Shown one piece after another: positions 1 to 5,127 of a stretch of DNA of 5,127 nt. Below the pieces are notes generated by a model, which worked only from the letters and a program-made list of their open reading frames with translations, did not search any database and was not told where the DNA came from. The stretch lies in the NCBI GenBank assembly GCA_021792075.1, contig JAJYVK010000166.1:1-5127 (forward strand). The letters run 5' to 3'. The stretch is from Actinomycetes bacterium. Lineage in GTDB: Bacteria; Actinomycetota; Acidimicrobiia; Acidimicrobiales; Acidimicrobiaceae. Position 1 is the first letter of the stretch; every line of letters begins with the position of its first letter. Made by a program: the position numbers and the translations under genes.

Positions 1-30
1 GAGTTGCCGAAGGGAAAACTGCCGACGAGC

Positions 31-411
31 CTACCAGACCCTCCCGGCTGCACTTGGCGGGAAGTAGCGATAGACCACCACCCCCATTAGGGAATTATTC
101 GGGAATCGACCGATCGTCCGCGAATCGGTAGATGCCCCCAAGTTGTCGCCGAGCAGTTCGAAAGAATTGCGGTCAAAGCCCACGAGCCGCTTTATCACCA
201 GCACCCCGCCCGCACGCGGATCTTTTGCCACGACAATTCGGCCAACGATCCGCTTGCTCGGAGTGTGAAGGCGGCGAACAAGCACCTTGTCACCTGGTGC
301 CAAAGTCGGAACCATGGAAACACCTTTGACAACGGCTAAAAAATACAACGGGTTATAATTCCTAAGTTGGAGGTAAAAGCCAAAACCAGATTTCTCTGGA
401 TTTTTCTGCAT
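31..411 (-). CDS. sodX: S26-family peptidase, probable nickel-type SOD maturation protease
   Basis: A 126-residue serine protease of the signal peptidase S26/LexA-like fold. Box B is visible as GVSMVPTLAPGD with the nucleophile Ser32. The general-base Lys is most likely Lys74 in VLVIKRLVG. LLGDN at 86-90, followed by a DSR segment, is the conserved GDN box. There is no membrane anchor, unlike type I signal peptidases, which fits a cytoplasmic processing enzyme. It lies divergently next to sodN, so I infer that it cleaves the SodN leader in front of the nickel-binding His; the family assignment itself rests on motifs. The start is uncertain: ATG at 411 has no good ribosome binding site and gives about 20 residues upstream of the conserved core. 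A TTG at 348 (Leu22), with AGGA about 11 bases upstream, would give 105 residues. It could instead be a generic S26 peptidase, but the neighbour argues against that. Confidence 0.82.
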   Translation of the reverse strand: MQKNPEKSGFGFYLQLRNYNPLYFLAVVKGVSMVPTLAPGDKVLVRRLHTPSKRIVGRIVVAKDPRAGGVLVIKRLVGFDRNSFELLGDNLGASTDSRTIGRFPNNSLMGVVVYRYFPPSAAGRVW

Positions 412-481
412 TTCAGGCTAATGTCTGTAGCTGTTCTCATGTATAGGCAACAGAAATCAATTAGAGATAAGGAGAGCGACC
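412..481. promoter_or_regulatory. sodX/sodN divergent intergenic region with sodN ribosome binding site
   Basis: This 70-base spacer must hold the sodN promoter and possibly the sodX promoter, unless those lie inside sodX. The clear element is the plus-strand ribosome binding site AAGGAG at 469-474, seven bases before the sodN ATG. TATAGG at 442-447 is a possible -10 element, but no good -35 lies 16-18 bases upstream. In Streptomyces sodN responds to nickel through the regulator Nur; I could not find a convincing Nur-type operator by eye. The RBS is solid and the promoter is a guess. Confidence 0.4.
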
Positions 482-901
482 ATGAAGCTACTCGCCAAGG
501 TCATCGAATCATTGGAAAGAACCGCCACCGCGCCGGTCACTGTCTCTGCTCACTGTGATCTTCCTTGCGGAGTCTACGATCCCGCCCAGGCTCGCATTGA
601 AGCAGAATCCGTCAAGGCCTGCATGGAGAAGTACAACGCTTCGAATGACGAAGTATTCAAAGCGAGGGCCGTAACGATCAAGGAGGAGAGGGCTGAGCTG
701 GTCAAGTACCACCTCTGGATCCTCTGGACTGACTATTTCAAGCCAGCCCACCTTGAGAAGTTTCCACAGCTTCACACTCTGTTCTGGAATGCAACCAAAG
801 CAGCCGGCGAGAGCAAGAAGACCAACGACACCGCAGTAGCTCAAGACCTCCTGAACCAGATCGCCGAGATCGACAAGGTCTTCTGGGAGACCAAGAAGTA
901 G
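482..901 (+). CDS. sodN: Nickel superoxide dismutase (SodN precursor)
   Basis: Cytoplasmic Ni-SOD, which dismutates superoxide to oxygen and hydrogen peroxide at a mononuclear nickel site and is known as a hexamer of four-helix bundles. The 139-residue precursor has a 23-residue leader ending VTVSA, then HCDLPCGVYDPAQARIE. Cleavage after Ala23 gives His1, Cys2 and Cys6 as nickel ligands, with Asp3, Pro5 and Tyr9 also present. In mature numbering Glu17 and Arg47, which position the axial His1, fall at exactly the expected places. The C-terminus IDKVFWETKK is typical, and the mature length of 116 matches the family. The start is fixed by AAGGAG seven bases upstream and by the lack of another Met before the hook. 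The leader is longer than the 14 residues I recall for Streptomyces, and mature position 24 carries an extra Cys. It is divergent from its likely protease and ends just before a strong terminator. Confidence 0.97.
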   Translation: MKLLAKVIESLERTATAPVTVSAHCDLPCGVYDPAQARIEAESVKACMEKYNASNDEVFKARAVTIKEERAELVKYHLWILWTDYFKPAHLEKFPQLHTLFWNATKAAGESKKTNDTAVAQDLLNQIAEIDKVFWETKK

Positions 902-917
902 ACCATCGTTCTGTGCA

Positions 918-958
918 TAACACAAAAGGAGAGGCCGAAAGCCTCTCTTTTTGTGTTA
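918..958. terminator. Bidirectional intrinsic terminator between convergent sodN and moaD-like gene
   Basis: Two 18-base arms, 918-935 and 941-958, flank the five-base loop CGAAA. They pair at 17 of 18 positions, and the one exception (G928/T948) is a G-U wobble in the plus-strand transcript. The stem has a GC-rich core (GAGAGGC/GCCTCTC), with an A-run on its left and a T-run on its right, so either transcript meets a hairpin followed by U residues. It begins 17 bases after the sodN stop, and its other end lies one base from the end of the minus-strand moaD-like stop codon. One element should serve both genes. Confidence 0.92.
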
Positions 959-959
959 A

Positions 960-1199
960 TTAAAGTCCCCCGGAGACTGGAGGCAACACCGCAATCTCGT
1001 CGCCAGCGAATACCTCAGCAGACAGGGCCGCCGGCTCGCCGTTGACCCATATCTTTGAAATTCCTATTATTTCCCCAAGCGCTGCGCCATAGAGGGCGAC
1101 CACCGCATCGACAGCAGCCTGGACCGAGCTGGCCTCAACTTCCACCTTGGAGATGCCAGCGGCTTCACGTGCGCCGGCGAAGAACTTCACGGTTACCAT
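960..1199 (-). CDS. MoaD/ThiS-family ubiquitin-like sulfur carrier protein
   Basis: A 79-residue beta-grasp protein. The N-terminus MVTVKFFAGAREAAG and the C-terminal segment FAGDEIAVLPPVSGG are characteristic of MoaD, the small subunit of molybdopterin synthase, whose C-terminal Gly is adenylated and thiocarboxylated by MoeB-type enzymes to donate sulfur to molybdopterin. The last residue is Leu after Gly77-Gly78, so the carrier would need trimming before activation, or the Leu is tolerated. I chose ATG at 1199 because GGGGGAG lies 11 bases upstream and the protein then begins as MoaD proteins normally do. The alternative GTG at 1208 adds three residues but sits only two bases from that site. 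No other molybdenum cofactor gene is visible, so it could instead serve another sulfur-transfer pathway. It is convergent with sodN and shares its terminator. Confidence 0.85.
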   Translation of the reverse strand: MVTVKFFAGAREAAGISKVEVEASSVQAAVDAVVALYGAALGEIIGISKIWVNGEPAALSAEVFAGDEIAVLPPVSGGL

Positions 1200-1210
1200 C
1201 GAGGCCACAA

Positions 1211-1217
1211 CTCCCCC
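1211..1217 (-). promoter_or_regulatory. Ribosome binding site of the moaD-like gene
   Basis: GGGGGAG on the minus strand is the only purine-rich site in front of this gene. It lies 11 bases before ATG 1199 and two bases before GTG 1208, which favours the ATG although the spacing is slightly long. Confidence 0.5.
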
Positions 1218-1460
1218 GGCTCAAGGACCAATTGCTACATCACTTACAGAAATCTAGTTGCGAAGCACAGAACTCCGTTCCAGCTGGATTCGTGATAGCG
1301 ACAAGGTTCAAGCCCAGAAAGGCTGAGCTCGGTTCTGAGTAAATCATTAAAAGGAGCGTAACAATATAGGCAATGCAATCAGCTACCATCAAATGACAGC
1401 GTAAGTCGCAGCAAACCGCTGATGTGGGTCAAAAAGCGCGGATGGTTTCACGAATGGATT
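1218..1460. other. Intergenic stretch between divergent moaD-like and lipoprotein genes
   Basis: This stretch should carry two divergent promoters, but I see no good -35/-10 pair on either strand. Visible items are AAGGAG at 1351-1356 with no start codon at a usable distance, TATAGG at 1365-1370 (the same nine-base context TATAGGCAA occurs upstream of sodN), and two copies of CTGAG around 1323-1339. In-frame upstream starts for the lipoprotein (GTG 1424, ATG 1442, ATG 1454) lie at its right end but lack ribosome binding sites. I see no RNA gene, riboswitch-like fold or gene remnant. Confidence 0.4.
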
Positions 1461-1461
1461 T

Positions 1462-1466
1462 AGGAG
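1462..1466 (+). promoter_or_regulatory. Ribosome binding site deciding the lipoprotein start
   Basis: AGGAG ends eight bases before ATG 1475. The upstream in-frame starts at 1424, 1442 and 1454 have nothing comparable, and starting at 1475 puts the Lys/Arg-rich n-region directly before the hydrophobic signal segment. Confidence 0.75.
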
Positions 1467-1474
1467 ATGCGATC

Positions 1475-2566
1475 ATGCGCAGATCAACTAAGCGGTTGAC
1501 ACTGATATTGTTCGCGTTGTCGGCGATCATTCTCGCCGGGTGCGGTGCGGCCACTCAAGGAGCCTTGGGGGCCAATAAAGGCGCTGTGGACTCTCCAAAG
1601 CCGTCCACTGCCACCACTTCAACCAGTGTCACTTCGTCTACTACTACCACTACCGCCGCTCCCGCCCGCCTGCTCTCGGGCACGCTCGATGCGCCTTTGC
1701 CAGCGCCGGCGCCACTTGCCCCATTTGGCGATCCGGCTGTAGCTGGACAAGGTGTATGGACCCCAACAGGCCGTCTTGTCGACGGGATGCCGGCCGTATA
1801 CGAGGCGAAGCTTGTCCCGCCAGGTGGAACACAGCCGGCTGGCATAGCCTGGATGGACACCGGCCTGCTATCAGCGCGCCTCTACTCCGGCTCTAGGAGC
1901 CCAGGAGGAGGGCCCTACCATTACACCGCACCAGTTCAGCCAGCCGATGCCACATCACTGGTGGCAGCTTTCAATGGCGGCTTCATCATGAATGTTGCCC
2001 ACGGCGGGTACTACACCGAGGGGCGGGTCATCGACCCTCTCGTGAACGGAGCGGCGTCGCTCGTGATCTACTCCGACGGAAGCGTCAATGTCGGAGCGTG
2101 GGGAAGTGACCTCACTATGACGCCAAACGTTGTGAGCGTGCGCCAGAACTTGGTACCGCTGGTTTCAGGGGGCCAGCCAACTGCCCAAGCAGCCAGCGCC
2201 GACTGGCAGGCATGGGGGGCCACATGCGGGGCAAACTCTTGCGTCGGCCCAGGTATCGAAAACCAGTGGCGCTCCGGCGTCGGTGTCACCGCCAACGGTG
2301 CTCTAGTGTACGTGACAGGGCCTTCACTTGATCCATTGCAGCTTGCGCAACTCCTAGTGCGCTCGGGCGCCATTCGCGGCATGCAGCTGGACATCAACCC
2401 CTACTGGACTGTGCTGGTAACATATAGCCCTTCCACCTCTGGAGGCGAGGCGGCGCCCTCAAACGGAAGCAAGCTTTTGCCTGGAACAGTCCAAGGGCCG
2501 CAGACATTCTTTGAATCCTGGTGGGCACGAGATTTTATAACTATGTCTGCAAGGCCGGCACCTTAA
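1475..2566 (+). CDS. Lipoprotein with phosphodiester glycosidase (NAGPA-like) domain
   Basis: A 363-residue exported lipoprotein. Residues 1-23 form a lipoprotein signal peptide: basic MRRSTKR, a hydrophobic core, then lipobox LAGC with Cys23 as the lipidation site. A Thr/Ser/Ala-rich tether follows (about 45-65), so the catalytic domain probably stands off the membrane outer face. The rest matches the NAGPA/phosphodiester glycosidase family, named after the mammalian uncovering enzyme. Visible motifs are AFNGGF at 165-170, HGGYYTEG at 176-183, GAASLVIYSDG, VRQNLVPLVSGG, a GVGVTANGALVY strand pair, and QLDINPYW at 304-311. It ends with an ARDF-containing segment usual for these proteins, so it looks complete. 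Cys251 and Cys256, the only cysteines besides the lipobox, could form a disulfide. Bacterial members hydrolyse sugar phosphodiesters, but the substrate here is unknown; a cell-envelope glycan is an inference. It stands alone, with 117 bases to the next gene. Confidence 0.86.
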   Translation: MRRSTKRLTLILFALSAIILAGCGAATQGALGANKGAVDSPKPSTATTSTSVTSSTTTTTAAPARLLSGTLDAPLPAPAPLAPFGDPAVAGQGVWTPTGRLVDGMPAVYEAKLVPPGGTQPAGIAWMDTGLLSARLYSGSRSPGGGPYHYTAPVQPADATSLVAAFNGGFIMNVAHGGYYTEGRVIDPLVNGAASLVIYSDGSVNVGAWGSDLTMTPNVVSVRQNLVPLVSGGQPTAQAASADWQAWGATCGANSCVGPGIENQWRSGVGVTANGALVYVTGPSLDPLQLAQLLVRSGAIRGMQLDINPYWTVLVTYSPSTSGGEAAPSNGSKLLPGTVQGPQTFFESWWARDFITMSARPAP

Positions 2567-2594
2567 GGTTAGGCCTGCCGCCGATCTCCGGAGA
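2552..2594. repeat. Nested inverted repeats at the lipoprotein gene end
   Basis: AGGCC (2552-2556) and GGCCT (2572-2576) enclose the perfect 10-base palindrome ACCTTAAGGT (2560-2569), which contains the lipoprotein stop codon. A second perfect palindrome, TCTCCGGAGA, lies at 2585-2594. No U-run follows either, so they are not canonical intrinsic terminators. They could form a weak transcript-end structure or protein-binding sites, or be chance. Confidence 0.35.
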
Positions 2595-2607
2595 CAAAAG
2601 TTGCCAA

Positions 2608-2636
2608 TTTACCCACTCTTCCAAGTGAGATAAAAT
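2608..2636 (+). promoter_or_regulatory. Candidate sigma-70-type promoter for the esterase-phosphoribosyltransferase unit
   Basis: TTTACC at 2608-2613 (four of six matches to TTGACA) and TAAAAT at 2631-2636 (five of six to TATAAT) are separated by 17 bases. Transcription would begin near 2643, giving a leader of about 40 bases. The position and spacing are good and the area is locally AT-rich, but it is judged by eye only. Confidence 0.5.
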
Positions 2637-2672
2637 AATGGTTGGGCCCAAAAGCCTCTTTTCATCCTTGCC

Positions 2673-2679
2673 AAGGGAG
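2673..2679 (+). promoter_or_regulatory. Ribosome binding site deciding the esterase-family start
   Basis: AAGGGAG ends four bases before ATG 2684. It rules in that ATG over the in-frame TTG at 2642, which would add 14 residues unlike the family and would lie upstream of the predicted transcription start. Confidence 0.7.
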
Positions 2680-2683
2680 CGCT

Positions 2684-3991
2684 ATGCGAGACCTGGAGCG
2701 ATTAAACGGCACGGAGTCAGATTACGACGGCCTGGTCGAGCTTATTGGCAATAAGCGATTTGTCCTCATCGGCGAAGCAACGCATGGAACCCACGAGTTC
2801 TATGAGGAGCGTGCGCGAATCACGAAACGGCTCATAGAAAAGGAGGGGTTCTCGGCGGTTGCCGTAGAGGCTGACTGGCCCGATGCCTATCGCGTGAACC
2901 GCTACGTTCTGGGCCTATCCACCGACAAAAGCGCCCGAGAAGCCCTGAGCAACTTTCGTCGATTTCCGGCCTGGATGTGGCGCAATACCGATGTCGCAGA
3001 CTTCGTCATCTGGCTACGAACGCATAACGAGTCAGTCGAAGAGCCTCTGCTCAAAGCGCGCTTCTATGGGCTCGATCTTTACAGCCTTCGCACCTCCATT
3101 GATGAGGTCATCTCCTATCTGGACCGAGTCGACCCAAAAGCCGCAAATGCTGCCAGACTCAGATACAGCTGCTTCGAGAGCTTCGACCAAGCAGAGGATA
3201 TAGGCCCCGAGTACGGCCATGCGGTGACGCTTAGGATCGCCACCCCATGCGAGGAAGATGTCGTTGCTCAGCTTAGTGATCTTCGCAGTAGGGCCAGCAG
3301 GATTCTTGCCAGTGACGGCTGGCTCGTCGAAGACGAACAATTCTTTGCGGAGCAAAATGCCAGGCTTGTCCTGAACGCCGAACAGTACTACCGGATGATG
3401 TATCGCAGTAATGTCTCATCGTGGAACCTTCGCGACCAGCATATGGCCCAAACCTTAGAGGCACTTGCAGAGCATTTGGACAAAAGGCTTGAACGGTCCA
3501 AGATTATCGTCTGGGAACACAATTCCCACCTCGGCGATGCCCGAGCCACATCGCTAGCAGATGAAGGCGAGCTAAATGTGGGACAGTTGGTGCGAGAGCG
3601 ATGGCCGGATGACTCCGTCCTAGTCGGTTTCACCACCCACCACGGCTGGGTCACAGCAGCCTCGTACTGGGGCGGCCCTACCGAGCGCAAGCGGGTACGT
3701 CCCGCACTCGAGGGAAGCTATGAAAAGAGGTTCCACAACCAAGGCCTTGAACGCGCCCTTGTCCCCACGCAAAAGAACTCCAGGGAACTAAAGGGGCCGC
3801 GAATGGAGCGCGCAATCGGCGTAATCTACAAACCCGAAACCGAGTTCGGCAGCCATTGGTTCCGCGCGGCTCTTTCCGCTCAGTTCGACGTTGTCATCCA
3901 CATCGATCAAACCACCGCGGTCACGCCCTTGGAACGTACATCCCTCTGGGACGAAGGCGAGGCACCCGAGACATACCCGATGGGGCTCTGA
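2684..3991 (+). CDS. Erythromycin esterase family protein
   Basis: A 435-residue protein covering the erythromycin esterase (EreA/EreB-like) family end to end. The N-terminal active-site motif is IGEATHGTHEF, with Glu31 and His34 corresponding to the catalytic Glu/His of EreB. It continues with VAVEADWPDAYRVNRY (59-74), FPAWMWRNTDV, FYGLDLYSL and SWNLRDQHM. The second histidine motif WEHNSHLGDA has His279 and His282. The C-terminus PETYPMGL is the usual family ending, so the gene is complete. EreA/B hydrolyse the macrolide lactone, but most chromosomal relatives have no shown antibiotic activity, so a resistance role should not be assumed. The stop lies two bases before the next start, indicating co-transcription and probable translational coupling with the phosphoribosyltransferase fusion. 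There is no signal peptide, so it should be cytoplasmic. Confidence 0.9.
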   Translation: MRDLERLNGTESDYDGLVELIGNKRFVLIGEATHGTHEFYEERARITKRLIEKEGFSAVAVEADWPDAYRVNRYVLGLSTDKSAREALSNFRRFPAWMWRNTDVADFVIWLRTHNESVEEPLLKARFYGLDLYSLRTSIDEVISYLDRVDPKAANAARLRYSCFESFDQAEDIGPEYGHAVTLRIATPCEEDVVAQLSDLRSRASRILASDGWLVEDEQFFAEQNARLVLNAEQYYRMMYRSNVSSWNLRDQHMAQTLEALAEHLDKRLERSKIIVWEHNSHLGDARATSLADEGELNVGQLVRERWPDDSVLVGFTTHHGWVTAASYWGGPTERKRVRPALEGSYEKRFHNQGLERALVPTQKNSRELKGPRMERAIGVIYKPETEFGSHWFRAALSAQFDVVIHIDQTTAVTPLERTSLWDEGEAPETYPMGL

Positions 3992-3993
3992 AA

Positions 3994-5127
3994 ATGGCGG
4001 AGTTTGCCGACCGCAGGGATGCCGGGAGACATCTCTCCCAAGCTCTTATGCATCTGAGCAACTCCAACGTAATTGTCCTAGGGCTACCACGCGGCGGTGT
4101 GCCGGTGGCATTTGAAGTGGCTCGCGCACTCCAGGCACCGCTCGATGTGATCGTAGTGAGAAAGCTCGGCCTGCCCTTCCAACCAGAACTCGCAATGGGC
4201 GCGGTTGGAGAGGGCGGTGTTGTAGTTGTCGACGATCGCCTAGTCAGCGACCTCGGAGTAACTGAGCAGGAGTTAGGGTCGATCGAGAAAGAACAGCGCG
4301 CCGAGGTCGAACGGCGGGTTCACCATTTCCGAGGAGACCGGCCTCGAATTCCCCTCGCAGGACGCAATGTATTGATCGTGGACGACGGACTTGCTACAGG
4401 TGCGACGGCTTCTGCTGCGTGCCAAGTAGCCCGTGCTCAGGGTGCAGCAAAAGTAACGCTTGCGGCTCCGGTCTGTTCATTCGAATCCGCAAAGATCCTG
4501 AGTGAAGTTGCTGACGAGGTGGTGTGCCTGGACAAACCGTCACCGTTCTACGCGGTTGGCCAGTATTATAAAGACTTCGCCCAGACCAGCGACAGAGAAG
4601 TAGTGGATCTGCTACGTAAACGGGCTTCTGAGTTGAGTCATCCTGACGCTTCCTCAGACCATAGCAGAAAAACACCTGGCACTGAATTTGGCGCTACCTC
4701 GAATGGCCAAGAGCAGCCGCGCGGCGACCCACCAGGCGATAGTCCAAAGCGGCCCGGCACCCTGTTCAGAGACGTGGAGATCCACGTAGATGACCTGGAG
4801 CTTTCAGGCACGATGGCGGCTCCAGCTCTTTCCCGCGCCGGCGTTATTTTCGCGCTTGCGAGTGGAAGCGGCCGTTACAGCCCCCGAAATCGTTATACGG
4901 CAGAGGCCTTTAACCGATACGGTTTGACAACGCTCCTCGTTGACCTGCTCACCGCAGAAGAGGAGGTCATGCGAGCAAAAGCCTTCGACATCGAACTCCT
5001 TTCAGGTCGGCTATCCTCCGCTACGAGGTGGCTGAGAGACAGGTTGGAAAGCCCTTCTATTCCAATCGGGTACTTTGGGTCGACCACAGGTGCGGCAGCA
5101 GCTCTTCTGGCAGCGGTCGGCGCTGAA
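3994..5127 (+). CDS. Phosphoribosyltransferase fused to dienelactone-hydrolase-like domain (partial, 3' end outside window)
   Basis: An open frame of 378 codons with no stop, running off the window. Residues 1 to about 215 are a type I phosphoribosyltransferase: LPRGGVPVAFEVARAL near the N-terminus, VVRKLG, the PRPP-binding motif VLIVDDGLATGAT at 126-138 with Asp130-Asp131, and AVGQYYKDFAQTSD near the domain end. A hydrophilic Pro/Gly/Ser-rich linker spans about 216-257. From about 258 an alpha/beta hydrolase of the dienelactone hydrolase type begins, shown by SPRNRY (296-301), LLVDLLTAEEE and GYFGSTTGAAAA (359-370). The oxyanion-type segment reads FALASGSGR where relatives usually have FAHGSGSSR, and the elbow reads GSTTG instead of GASTG (from memory). 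The rest of the triad is out of view. The start is ATG 3994, two bases after the esterase-family stop, with GGGG eight bases upstream inside that gene. The natural substrates are unknown. Confidence 0.9.
   Translation, partial: MAEFADRRDAGRHLSQALMHLSNSNVIVLGLPRGGVPVAFEVARALQAPLDVIVVRKLGLPFQPELAMGAVGEGGVVVVDDRLVSDLGVTEQELGSIEKEQRAEVERRVHHFRGDRPRIPLAGRNVLIVDDGLATGATASAACQVARAQGAAKVTLAAPVCSFESAKILSEVADEVVCLDKPSPFYAVGQYYKDFAQTSDREVVDLLRKRASELSHPDASSDHSRKTPGTEFGATSNGQEQPRGDPPGDSPKRPGTLFRDVEIHVDDLELSGTMAAPALSRAGVIFALASGSGRYSPRNRYTAEAFNRYGLTTLLVDLLTAEEEVMRAKAFDIELLSGRLSSATRWLRDRLESPSIPIGYFGSTTGAAAALLAAVGAE

Noticed and set aside
326..359. Perfect TTGACA (326-331) and TATAAT (354-359) hexamers on the plus strand upstream of sodN
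   Set aside because: They are 22 bases apart, too far for one promoter, and both lie inside the sodX-like coding region. TATAAT has no reasonable -35 at 16-18 bases.
386..399. Small hairpin CCAGA-TTTC-TCTGG within the 5' part of the sodX-like gene
   Set aside because: The five-base stem is expected by chance and lies in coding sequence with no T-run or known operator pattern.
509..925. Long minus-strand open frame antisense to sodN
   Set aside because: It overlaps a definite gene almost entirely, its translation resembles no family I know, and it runs through the terminator hairpin. It is a reading-frame shadow.
1055..1342. Plus-strand open frame across the moaD-like gene and its upstream region
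   Set aside because: The product is Arg/Pro/Gln-rich low-quality sequence opposite a recognisable gene, with no ribosome binding site.
1373..1396. Seven-codon frame (MQSATIK) after AAGGAG, a possible leader peptide
   Set aside because: The spacing from AAGGAG to ATG is 16 bases, and no regulatory codon run or attenuator hairpin follows.
2684..3991. Calling the esterase-family gene a macrolide resistance gene (ere)
   Set aside because: Family membership is clear, but the operon with a phosphoribosyltransferase and the absence of mobile-element signs fit a housekeeping or stress role. Activity cannot be read from the sequence.
4394..4675. Minus-strand frame inside the phosphoribosyltransferase domain
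   Set aside because: The plus-strand frame there encodes conserved family motifs including the PRPP-binding site; the antisense product is unrecognisable.

Overview
The window reads as chromosome from a moderately GC-rich actinobacterium. The main clue is the nickel superoxide dismutase, which keeps the sequence features of the Streptomyces enzyme: a leader ending in VTVSA, the HCDLPC nickel hook and a C-terminus ending FWETKK. A Thr/Ser-linker lipoprotein with a phosphodiester-glycosidase (NAGPA-type) domain and a phosphoribosyltransferase-hydrolase fusion also fit Actinobacteria. The lipoprotein domain looks to me like versions from Acidimicrobiia, but that is a weak impression. All five complete genes and the one partial gene look intact. 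I see no RNA genes, insertion sequences, CRISPR arrays or phage genes.

Left block (31-1199), nickel SOD and a sulfur carrier. A small S26-type protease (minus strand), probably the Ni-SOD maturation protease SodX, is divergent from sodN (plus strand) across 70 bases. The protease is expected to remove the 23-residue SodN leader and expose the His that starts the nickel hook. sodN converges on a MoaD-like ubiquitin-fold sulfur carrier (minus strand). The two share one long hairpin (918-958) that should terminate transcription from both sides. The MoaD-like protein ends in Gly-Gly-Leu rather than a bare Gly-Gly.

Middle (1200-2683). A 275-base gap with no convincing gene precedes a 363-residue secreted lipoprotein with a NAGPA domain. 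A 117-base spacer follows, holding two small palindromes and a plausible promoter for the next unit.

Right block (2684-5127), a two-gene unit. An erythromycin-esterase-family protein is followed after only two bases by a phosphoribosyltransferase fused to a dienelactone-hydrolase-like domain, which runs off the window. The pairing recalls fused proteins of Mycobacterium tuberculosis (Rv2030c and Rv0571c, from memory) and suggests the two proteins work together. The visible hydrolase motifs look altered at the oxyanion-hole segment and at the nucleophile elbow. That is the most unusual observation here.
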